Source: Icerya purchasi (Eukaryota; Arthropoda; Insecta; Hemiptera; Monophlebidae). From it: DNA of 64,000 nucleotides. The DNA lies in the NCBI GenBank assembly GCA_039619475.1, contig CM077115.1:142426172-142490171 (forward strand). The letters run 5' to 3'. Under the pieces are notes generated by a model. That model ran no database searches, was not told where the DNA came from, and saw only the letters and a list, made by a program, of their open reading frames with translations. The position numbers and the translations under genes are program-made. Below, in pieces: positions 23,217-32,508 of this stretch; position 1 is the stretch's first letter, and each line of letters opens with the position of its first letter.

Positions 23217-23448
23217 ATCTCGGTCATTTTGGACTCGCAAGGGGCTGTGCCCCTTGATTCCTCTTGCTTACATTTTTGCCTCTTTCTCTTCTATACTTTG
23301 TATAAAATGATCAAAATTTACAACGTAATTCTAAATCGATCCATATGAATATAATAACATAATCACAGAAATCCTATAAAATATAACAAACGTTACATAA
23401 AATTAGGACATTTTTTCTAATGTTGGGTAGCCTAAGAATTATGTTGTA

Positions 23449-23480
<32 letters not shown>
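23217..23480. mobile_element. Foldback family: single arm with (TA)n
   Basis: This is one arm of the element at 9271-9961. The outer end is CTCGGTCATTTTGG and GCAAGGGGCTGTGCCCCTTG. The inner part runs through CCTATAAAATATAACAAACG to TTGTAATTAATATATA at about 23455, then (TA)n. The matching inverted arm is absent here. A remnant of the opposite outer end lies 2.8 kb away at 26308-26347 in the expected orientation. Confidence 0.8.
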
Positions 23481-23491
<11 letters not shown>

Positions 23492-23874
23492 CAGAAAGAA
23501 GTAGTTTAGGATTAATATATTTATAATGTGATAAACATTTTAACATATTCAGGGATTTGTTGCATTTATGTTTGAGATCTAAACTGTGAGGATGCTATGT
23601 TAAACTTGAATCAATAGTTAAGCCTAAGATTTTAGCTGAGGATGTGATTGGGGGAGAGGATTCATTTAGAGTAAGGGAAGAATCTTGGTTTGAATTTAAT
23701 CGACGACTTTTTTGAAATTTCATACAGAGAGTTTTGAGAAAGTAAGGCCATTATTTTTAATCTATTTATTGTAGACTGTAGTATGGATTTAGCGTTGGAA
23801 GGAAGGTTTGATGCCAGGGTTGTCTATGAACAATCGAGCTGTTACCAGCGGCCGTACGTAATCGGTTATTTAAT

Positions 23875-24384
23875 TTATAAATATAGGATAAAGAGTGTTA
23901 CTCTTAACGGAGAGTCTTGAGGAATACTGTTTTCTATGAGAACAGGAGAGGATACATATGAGCCAATTTTTAATTGAATGTTTATGTTTAACGGATAATT
24001 CTTTATACCGTAGCCGATATTGTTTTTTATATTGGCGTTCTTCAACTTTGTAAGCACTTTAAATGGCCATTTACGGTGGTCGAATGCTTTTTCTATGAAT
24101 ATAATTGAGTCCCATAATTGAAATAATAATGTTTCAAACTCCATTTTGGTGATGTTTGTGCCGGGAGGGAAATAGCAGTTGCAAATAGTAACAGTTGAGA
24201 ACGTAAGAAACAGTAAGTTAATCGTGATCGCTACAGCTCGGAGCGTAGTATTTGTAATTAATGTTTGTGGTGGAATTTCTTCGTGTTCCAAAATCGAACC
24301 TTTCCCACATACGGCCTGTTCTTGTGTAAAGTCAAAGCGGGATATTCTGTAGCCTATAATGAGCAGTGAATCGGAGCAATTCAA
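23875..24384 (-). pseudogene. LINE ORF2 with endonuclease joined to RT by internal deletion
   Basis: A 169-codon open frame starts in the endonuclease (SDSLLIIGYRISRFD, then TICNCYFPPGTNITKMEFE). It passes directly into RT motif A (IFIEKAFDHRKWPFKVLTKL) and the block LIENSIPQDSPLRVTLFILY. The C-terminal endonuclease, the linker and the RT fingers, normally several hundred residues, are missing between E and the RT palm, yet the frame is kept. The motif A aspartate is replaced (FIEKAFD in place of FDIEKAFD), so it would be inactive. Confidence 0.7.
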
Positions 24385-25349
24385 TCGGATTTCTTGTAAA
24401 CAGATAATTATTGGACCGTAATTACTCGTATTAATGAATAGTCCCAGTTCGTCTATACGTTTATTATAAAACCCTCTGCAATTCCACTGCGGAATTAATT
24501 TGCCGCCATTTTCTCTAACTACTATTGAAAAAATGATATTGGAAATGACTAGTTTTGCATATTAACTTCAAGATCGTCATTGTGCTAGGGAGAGATTTTA
24601 ATTTATTAATTATGCGGAGGTACATCTGGTCTTAAGACCTGCACTAACTAAATATGATTTTACCCGGAAAAACAGGTGTATTTATCTTTTGTGAAAGTCA
24701 TTATTCACAAAATCCCGACTTGTGAATTCTTGGAATTTATAATTAGTTTAAGAAGAAAGGAATCTGACCACTAGTAAATAGCTGTGCAGTTCCTTCTGTT
24801 AACGGGTTAATATCACAACACTTCTTTATTTTCTTCTTTAAGGGTTGTTTTAGTAATGTTCCCCATAGTGTTAATTTCTAAATAATTTTGCGTTACAGAA
24901 TGTTGATTATCAAGATTTATGCGCTTAGCGGCAGTTTTTTAAATGGAAACGGGGATTAAGTTGAATGTTTCATCGGGACTAACATGGTGAGGTCGTTTTT
25001 GAAGAGGATTGTTGTAGTCGATATCCATTTCCGTGGAAATATTTGTAGTGAAAGGGGAAATAGTTAATTTTGGTTGAACGTATGTTTCCTCTGCGTCTTG
25101 ATTCATGCTGGGCAGTTGGCCCTCGGTTAATGCTGTGTTGGTTTGTTCAGTGTATGTCATATTTCGTTTGTTGCTGCTGTTTTCAGTTGATCTTATTATT
25201 GTTAGCGCAGCTGTTTTCGGCCGGCGTTGTGAATGAAATTATGCGTTTGGAACTCGCTTTTTGATTTTCTGTTCATTCCTCTTTCCTACAGTTATCACAT
25301 GAATGGTCATTCAGTTACGTGTAAATCTTGTATTCATGGTAGTTATACG

Positions 25350-25841
25350 TCAGTGTGAAGGAATAAGGGATGCTTTTGCAATTAAACTGTTCAATATTTC
25401 TCGCCTGAAGCTTACTACGTGTCCAAATTCATCATTGGGGGGAGGGGGGGCAACTGGTAAATTTTGCAAACGAGCTAATATTTTGTTCGGGATCGTTCGA
25501 GAGACATTTGAGAGAATGCGCTTATCCGCTCCTTGCTCACTTCTTCTAGCACTAATCGTTTTATTATTTATAGAAATGTAACCTCCTTTTGCTAGAAATT
25601 CGTCTGTTATTTGCCTGGATTTTAAAAACGTTAAAATTCTATCGAAGCTGTCTGCGACATGTTTTTTTAGTGCAATCAAATAGCCACTTACAACGTGTAC
25701 GGTGTTGTAATCAAAAATAATTCTTCCGCATTGACGAAAGGAGTAGTTGAAATTGGTTAATGAGACGATCTTTTCATCAGATTTAATTTCATCGGCAAAG
25801 GTTTTCTTCGGGTTTCTGTCTTGTTGGTTGGAATTAGTCAT
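25350..25841 (-). pseudogene. LINE ORF1 (Gag-like) N-terminal part
   Basis: An open frame of 163 codons starting at an ATG. It carries the block ITDEFLAKGGYISINNKTIS, then RILSNVSRTIPNKILARL and FGHVVSFRRE. This resembles the N-terminal nucleic-acid-binding region found in ORF1 of several insect LINEs, before the CCHC knuckles. In the family it coats the RNA and forms the RNP. No CCHC knuckle was found downstream. Instead a frameshifted C-terminal piece with MTYTEQTNTALTEGQ lies at 25160-24939. The break between them makes the ORF non-functional. Confidence 0.6.
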
Positions 25842-26307
25842 GCTTTCTTTATTTACTAGTGCGCGGGATACTGGTAATTGCGATCAGTCTTATTATGAGA
25901 AGCGGTCGTTAAATCGGAGAACGAATTTATCGCATTGGCTCCGACGGCGGGATGATCTGCCTTCGCTGAGAGGCGGGGGAATTATCAGCAGAGATAATGC
26001 CTCTAAATGTGGAACTATCTCTTTACAAAGGACACAACAAATAAACGTGACACGAATAAACTTTATTAAATTTGCTTTAATAATTAGCAATTAATGTTGT
26101 TGAAATTTCAATTATTACTTTTTTTTACCTTAAAAATTTACCAAAATCCATAATTACTGTTAACTTTTATGCAACATCCATCTTTTCGTTTTCCCTTCTA
26201 AACTTTTTTTTTTTTTTTTTATTAATTCATGTGCGATACCTAAGAGTGACGTAGTCAACTGAAAACAATTCTTTTAAAAGCAGTTTAAAACAAAAAAGAT
26301 CAGTTGT

Positions 26308-26353
26308 CAAGGAGGTCTGCCCTTTGCGAGGACCTAAAGGCCGAGTTTATATA

Positions 26354-26400
<47 letters not shown>
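26308..26400. mobile_element. Foldback family: isolated outer end and (TA)n
   Basis: The sequence gtcaaggaggtctgcccttt, then gcgaggacctaaaggccgag, ends in a (TA)n tract from 26346. It matches the outermost 40 bases of the right arm at 9920-9961 with a few changes. Its orientation faces the arm at 23217, as expected for the two ends of one element. Confidence 0.65.
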
Positions 26401-26403
<3 letters not shown>

Positions 26404-26459
26404 TCAAAATGCAATAAAGAAAATATATTTCAATCCTTTGACCGAGTTTGGCACCCAGG

Positions 26460-26910
26460 CATTTTAAAATTAATTAATTAATTTCCCTCCCAATGGGTTT
26501 GTTAATAAGGGCTTTAGCCAAAGAAGAGAAGGAGAAAATAAAATTATATTTTTAAACGTTTGAGGATAGAGGATTAGAATAATTCAAGGGCAGGAATAAC
26601 AGGAGCAGAATGAAATAAGAGAATGTATGAAGCGCCATAAGGAGTAGGAATACCGAGTTTCAATGGAAATGAGTAGAGGGACGCTTGTTCAACAGAGAAG
26701 ACCGCACATTCAAATAAAACATGATATCAGAGTCACAAGGAAAGTAATTAGAGGGGGGGGGATGAATATGACAAAATAGAGTAGAAGTAGATGAAAAGCG
26801 TGAAAATGATGCGAGAAAGAGACTGTGGTTAAAGCGAAGGCGACAAATTGTAGAGATTGTAGAGCGTTTAAGAGAAGGAAAGTCAAGGAACCAGGCATTT
26901 TGTACAGTTA
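26460..26910 (-). pseudogene. LINE family A, truncated 3' copy
   Basis: Frameshifted minus-strand remnant of the family A C-terminal region. Pieces such as LNALQSLQFVAF and, nearer the 3' end, LGIPTPYGASYILLFHSAPV align with the C-termini at 13128 and 16598. The 3' part reads into cccattgggaggg and AT-rich sequence. Confidence 0.6.
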
Positions 26911-26999
26911 AAAATTATCTTAATTATTAAATCATATCTTAATGAAAGATATTTCAGCATCGAAGAGGGGGTTACATTACTTTAATGAATTTTTGTTTT

Positions 27000-27870
27000 T
27001 AAATTACCTAGTAGAGCAATATACCCAGTAGCCTGAATCCTACATTATGAAGGAAAAGATTAGAAATTGAGAAAATAAAGAAAGCCAACAAAGGAACTAT
27101 ATTGAAAGAGTGGAGTGCAAGAATGGAGTGGGCACTATAAGGAGTAAGAAGGCCAAGGTGCAGAAGACTAGAATACAGAGTAGAACGTTTGGAGGAAATA
27201 AAGGGGCATTCGAACGAAATGTGATTCGCATCACAGGTATAATTGAGCTCTGGAGGGTCATAAGGACACACAGGAGATTGAACAATAGAAAAACGGAAAA
27301 GAGAAGCCGGAAGCAAACTTAGATTGAACCGCAGGTGAACTATAGAGGAAATAATCGAACGGCTAAGGTAGGGGAAAAGATTAAACCAAGGAAGAGAGGA
27401 AGGGAAGGGTTGAACAGAAAGGTAAAAAGATCGAGGATTGGTAAAGAATGAAGGATAGAATCCGGTCCAGAAATCGTGTTGGGAACGATAAGAAAGACAG
27501 TAGAGAGAGTTTGATCAGGAAATTTACTAATGAATAGACCATTGGTCGCCGCCGAACGTGCCAACGAATCAACTAACTCGTTGCCAGGGATTGCCGCAAT
27601 GACCAGGAATCCATAGTAGATCAATTACAACAGAACGGGATGCAAATAAATTAGAAATTAAGAAGCGAAAGAATAATGGGATCAGTGACATGAGTAGGAA
27701 AAGGAGAGGAGATAGCCAATAAAATACTTTTCGAGTCCGAGGATAGGAGGAATCTAGAGATGTTATTTGTCGAGGATATGAAAAGGACTGCCTGCAGGAT
27801 AGCCATGGATTCGGCAAGAAAAATAGACGGAAAGTCCTACTGATTGTATACATATGCTGATTCAGGAGAA
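27000..27870 (-). pseudogene. LINE family A copy: RNase H end and C-terminus
   Basis: From 27853 the minus strand gives the RNase H block IDLLWIPGHCG, then (other frame) PGNELVDSLARSAA, and then a long hydrophobic-looking linker. The C-terminus ANHISFECPFISSKRSTLYS runs to 27008. Stops and at least one frameshift interrupt it. The catalytic acidic residues upstream are only partly preserved (AESMAILQAVLF, SSDSKSILL in decayed frames). The 5' boundary is about 27870. Confidence 0.8.
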
Positions 27871-27879
27871 AAAAAAACA

Positions 27880-29981
27880 GTAAAAAAACCGTTTGGTTAT
27901 TTACTCAAAGAAGATTTATAGAAATTTACTGTTATTTTTCTTAACTTCATTCTAAGACGTGCTCGAATCTCTTCCAGAATATACATACCTCTAAATTCGT
28001 AGTATTGGAAACACCCGTATTGTACATTTTTTATTTTTTATTTTTTTTTCTGAATATTAAACTGACTATTAATAATAGTCTATTTGCATTTCTCCTAGCT
28101 ACTTTTATCTGTTTTATTTTGATGTACTTGCCATACCGCAATTGCTACAAATATCATAAATTAATTTTTCTTCTTTACACAATATTCTCTCTTCACACAA
28201 ATAATTTCTGCAAAAAATTGATTTTAGTCCACTTTATCGAATTTTTTTTTGCGATATTCAGAAATATCAGTTCAGTGATTAATTTAATATAGAAACATAT
28301 TTTGCTAATAAATAACTGTATCATGTATCTTGATAGTTTCAATATAAATATACACATATACACATACATACACATTACACACGCACATCACCGGTACAGA
28401 AAACGTGATGTGCTCTGCTTATTAAAATATACAGATTTAACTGGATTACGTAAATAACGTTGTTTCCAGCTTATCAATAAGGCGTACACAAACGCGGCAG
28501 TTTGGCCAGTATGGGTAGAAACATATTATACGTTATTTAGTTATTGGAACTAAATTTGTAACTGAAAAGAACTTCGTTCCCAGCTAGTTACAGTGTAGAA
28601 CAATGTCGTTTCATTCAGCATCCGATCGTACTGATATGTACGATGTGTAATGAGCTAGTGAGTTGTGACCAATAATAACAGAGCAAGCAGCGTGAGAAAT
28701 ACATATGAACGGTACGAGTGATTATGTCATCTGCACTTCAATTCCCCCTGATGATATTATTGCGTAGTTAATCGTTTCTTTCGTTCATTCTGTTCCAAGA
28801 CACTAGTTGCACAATTACAATATCTTCTTTTAGTTACAATGGTTACTTCTCATTTCTGGTACACAAAAGTGACGCAGGAATAACGAAGTAACGTAAATAC
28901 GTTTCGGATTGGAATGAAACGAAGTATTTCAGAGCTGGAACTAGTTTTTAAGTTCCTCGTTACTTTACACATCTCTAGTACTTTGTACTGATCCAGTGAA
29001 TGTCAACATACAAGTTAAACTATACAATATACTATGGCAACGAATTAGATAGGAAGAGGAACGTGGCGTTGTCAGTTCTATACAATCGATCCCGTTCGTT
29101 TTTTGTCGGCTAATTTCGGTTGTCATCGCCACAGACACTCTTGAATTCGTAAGTCATTGCTGAATGTGCCGGAATTAATAGCTCTGTACTTCAATATGAA
29201 ACCAATGCAATACCGAATTTTTTCGTCACATTTCGTTTCGCCGCAATGTGCTTATTAATATTTGAATTATCAAGCTGCATTACTTTCGCGCCCTTTCCAT
29301 TCGATTCTCACACTGATGTACGGATATGTCATGGTGTGGTTATTCTTGCACAGAACTTTGTGTACACTAATCTCTTTCATCGATGCTATACTTACTTTCG
29401 TTCTGTTCATAAGAAATGGATGGAAATATTCTTTCGGTGCATGTTGTTTTGAAATAATTTTAAATTTTGTTTATTTTGAACGTTTGCTAGCATTGCACAG
29501 AAGTGAATATGTGGCTTAAGACTTTTTTTTTCCCATTCTAAACTAAACCATTTATTTTCATAATGCAATTTTAAGCTTTAAAATAAATAATACTTCAACC
29601 TTTTAAAAACCATTTAGGAATTCAAAAATCGTAAAGGAAATATATAGGTGTCAAGTTGGGTAAAATAGTTTGTATTGACTATTTGTATTTCAATACACGA
29701 AAGTTCTTGAGCATGGCTTAAAATTTTAATTTATCAGCGAAACGAACCTGTTACTTGAAACCTGGCTGTGACGCTTTCTGCCAATTCAGTTCCATTCGTA
29801 ACTTTCATTTAAAATACTTTCATGCAATAATCTGCTTAATAAGGTATACATGTTTTTGATTACTCCTCAAAAACTTCTAGCCCAGACAATATCTTCTTTT
29901 TTTTTCGTTTCTTTATGAGTTTGGACATGACGCACAATTCTATGACATTTATATTACCCACAGTGTAAGAATAACATGAGC

Positions 29982-29985
<4 letters not shown>
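27880..29985. other. Intergenic region with a possible hAT-like end
   Basis: No gene is supported. Near 28840-28985 the minus strand reads CTAGAGATGTGTAAAGTAACG followed by repeated GTTCC/GGAAC-type motifs. This resembles the end of a non-autonomous hAT element, but no partner end was found. Two overlapping plus-strand frames of 68 and 85 codons at 29246-29519 have no recognisable family and no splice support, so they are not called. Confidence 0.3.

Positions 29986-30018
<33 letters not shown>
29986..30018. repeat. (TA)n tract at the 5' edge of the R1-like LINE
   Basis: About sixteen TA units immediately precede the 5' UTR of the R1-like element. A matching (TA)n tract follows its poly-A at 39213-39233, as expected if the element inserted into a TA microsatellite. 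Confidence 0.85.
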
Positions 30019-30021
<3 letters not shown>

Positions 30022-30184
30022 CGATGTTTGTGATGTGCGGTTTAATTGATTCGCGTTCAGTTTAGCTGATAAGAATTTTAACTTGGTGAGTTCGTCTGAT
30101 AATTTAAATCTATTGAAGCGGTTTACTTTTGTTTTTATCTAACTTATACATCGTGTATATGTATACATATCTCTAGTAGCGAAT

Positions 30185-30796
30185 ATGACTAGTGTCGAAA
30201 ATACTTATTTTGACACTAGTATTAAATACATAGATGATATTAAGCAACTGCTTAATGAATCGCACAATATGAAAGTGAAACTAAAAGAAGGAATTTTTCA
30301 AAAAATTGGTAACCTGGTAACAACTTTAGACTTGTTAAAGACGCATGTAAATAAATTAAATAGTAACTTCAATGAGTTAAAGAAAAATACGGAAAAGAAC
30401 ATAACAAATATAGTTTCCGGGGTTATTTCAGATAAAAATCCATCGTATTCTTCCAAATTAAAAACTAAGTTGCTTACAAATAGTAATTTAATAACTAAAA
30501 ATAAATACGAAACTTTAATCATCGAAGATACAAGTAATTCAGATGATAGGAATTGGAACAATGATTTAAACAAAATCAACACAAGTAAAATCGGAGTTGA
30601 TGTTGGATTTATAAAACAACATAAACGTAAAGTTATAATTGGTGTTAAAGATGTAAACCAATTTGAAACCTTAAAACAAGAAGTTTCAAACAACATAACG
30701 AATATAAAAACCAAAACTGCATTAAAAAAGGACCCAATGATTTCGGTAGTTGGTGTTCACTCCTCAACTACAGAATTAGATATTAGTATGGCGATT
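30185..30796 (+). pseudogene. R1-like ORF1, 5' part (cut by insertion)
   Basis: From the ATG at 30185, about 204 codons encode a lysine/asparagine-rich protein with heptad-like hydrophobic spacing (IGNLVTTLDLLKTHVNKL), a likely coiled coil for oligomerisation. The frame continues through IGVKDVNQFETLKQEV, the start of the nucleic-acid-binding core. It ends when the inserted LINE begins at 30797. The first two bases of the insert complete the last codon and a stop follows. The remainder of ORF1 is found after the insertion. Confidence 0.85.
30629..30796 (+). repeat. Long target-site duplication, left copy (168 bp)
   Basis: This stretch of the R1-like ORF1 recurs after the inserted LINE's poly-A at 35542-35709. 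The copies are equal in length with one difference by eye (ACG here, GCG there). The exact left edge is uncertain by about three bases because it begins with A and merges with the poly-A. Confidence 0.95.
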
Positions 30797-31155
30797 TAAA
30801 AATCCTATTGTGTTTAGATAAGTTCGTTCGCGCTGTGCTCTTTTGTTCCGGATTAGCTCGGTGAGATCGTTAAATTAAATTATTTGTTTTACGTGTAGCT
30901 TCTCTTATTGTTCGGCGTTTCAGCGAACTGATAAGCGTATTATGCGCACGCACCTCGCAAGTGCGTGCGATCAGTGCAGCCATTTATCCATCGTTAATTT
31001 ATCGTTTAAGAGAAATATATCTTGGCTAGATCACTAGTACAAGTTTTAGCGTATTTAAATTATTCTCATACTGAAAGCGATCTAGTAGTATAACCAATAG
31101 AAAAGTTAAAGGCAAGGAAAATCATAGCCAAGTTCGAAGTGTTGAAATTACATTA

Positions 31156-32508
31156 ATGACGTCAACAACACCGGCGGTCAGTGAACATGCTACCGCTTCC
31201 ACTTCTTACACACATAAACGGGTTAGCCCTATAAAAATAATAAAGACTAAAAGTGAACATAATATCAAGAGGCAGTTATCGAACCCTGAAAATAGTGAAG
31301 GAGATGAATGGCGAACACCTAAGCGAACCTTCAAAATTAAAAAAACCGCAGCTTATACTTCCGAAGGAAATCGATACGAGGTTGCTCGTTCAAATCGTAA
31401 TATATTCAAATTTTTAAAGGACGAGGATAGCAGTATTGAATGCGACGAAAATAATCATCAAAGGTATACTGAAATCGCTAATGTAGAGACAGTAAAACCA
31501 AATGCTAACGAACATCCCGACTCTTTGAGGAATAAAAAAATACCTCCAATACTAGTGAAAAATATCACTAATATATCGACCTTACGTAATGATTTGCTAG
31601 CAGACAAAGACATCAAATTTATGTTAAAATCTACTCGTACAGGAGTAACTATTAACCCTGAGAACGTAGATAGCTACAGAAAAATTATTAAAACATTACA
31701 AGCACGAAGGTATTATTTTTTTACCTACCAGCTATGGGAAGATAAACCTTTTAGGGTAATACTTAAAAACCTTCATCCATCAACAGACGTTAAGGAAATT
31801 AGCACTGAACTTGAAAGTAAAGGCTTTAAAATTAAGAACGTCACTAACGTCATACACCCAAAATATAAGACACAGCTGCCTATGCATTTTATAGATTTAC
31901 ACCCGGCACCTAACAATCACGACATATTCACGTTGGTGAGTTTGTTACATACAAAGGTGGTAGTCGAAGAAGCAAACTCCAAAAAACAACTGATTCAGTG
32001 CAAAAGGTGCCAGCTTTATGGTCATTCACAAAATTATTGTTACTTACCTCACAGATGCGTAAAATGTGGAGGTAAACACGACACCAAACTATGCCAGAAG
32101 TCGCTGGAAATCAAGCCTACTTGCGCTCTATGTAATGGCGACCATCCTGCCAGCTACAGAGGATGTCCCGAATATAAACGTGAAGTTAAGGAAAGGATTA
32201 TGCGTACTGTTAATCCTACAATGAAAAATGTAAACCTTAAACAGGCTGATTTTCCCCCGTTACCGGTTAGTAATTTCCGTTCCAGCAACCCTTGGATTAA
32301 CAATAATACAAGACTCAACGAGACGCAGAACATAAAATTCACAGATAACGTCACTGGGCTCCCAACAAAAAATACACAAAATATGGACCCCTTAGAAGTA
32401 CTAACAACTAAGATGTTAGACTCAATGGACAAAATGCTAAATGATTTCAAAGCCATAGTAAATCCTCTATTTGCTATTTTAAATAAATTATTAGAAAAAC
32501 TCCTTTAA
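31156..32508 (+). CDS. Jockey-like ORF1: Gag-like RNA-binding protein
   Basis: This 450-residue protein is expected to bind element RNA and form the RNP. The N-terminal third is basic and serine/threonine-rich (disordered by composition). Residues of roughly 190-275 fit the PRE_C2HC-type region that precedes knuckles in insect LINE Gag proteins (FRVILKNLHPSTDVKEI). Three zinc knuckles follow near residues 283-335: CKRCQLYGHSQNYC, CVKCGGKHDTKLC and CALCNGDHPASYRGC. The C-terminus ends in a leucine/methionine-rich amphipathic helix. The ATG at 31156 is the first in frame after the 5' UTR. Its stop shares bases with the ORF2 start, so ORF2 is probably translated by termination-reinitiation. Confidence 0.92.
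   Translation: MTSTTPAVSEHATASTSYTHKRVSPIKIIKTKSEHNIKRQLSNPENSEGDEWRTPKRTFKIKKTAAYTSEGNRYEVARSNRNIFKFLKDEDSSIECDENNHQRYTEIANVETVKPNANEHPDSLRNKKIPPILVKNITNISTLRNDLLADKDIKFMLKSTRTGVTINPENVDSYRKIIKTLQARRYYFFTYQLWEDKPFRVILKNLHPSTDVKEISTELESKGFKIKNVTNVIHPKYKTQLPMHFIDLHPAPNNHDIFTLVSLLHTKVVVEEANSKKQLIQCKRCQLYGHSQNYCYLPHRCVKCGGKHDTKLCQKSLEIKPTCALCNGDHPASYRGCPEYKREVKERIMRTVNPTMKNVNLKQADFPPLPVSNFRSSNPWINNNTRLNETQNIKFTDNVTGLPTKNTQNMDPLEVLTTKMLDSMDKMLNDFKAIVNPLFAILNKLLEKLL

Larger units (their letters stand above)
23490..25880 (-). mobile_element. Decayed LINE family C with ORF1, EN and RT pieces
   Basis: Minus-strand order is ORF1 (25841 to about 24940), a stretch of endonuclease, then RT running to 23496. 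There it stops abruptly at a (TA)n tract within the sequence NPKLLLSV of the RT thumb. The 3' end, including any RNase H and tail, is therefore missing. It is bounded by foldback-family sequence on both sides. RT motifs resemble those of LINE family B at 48.5-50.7 kb (ENSIPQ, IDDFNI), suggesting an I/LOA-like relative. Confidence 0.75.

Noticed and set aside
29246..29519. Two overlapping small frames with hydrophobic starts
   Set aside because: Possible short secreted products, but each overlaps the other, neither has a splice pair or a polyadenylation signal nearby, and chance frames of this size are common here.
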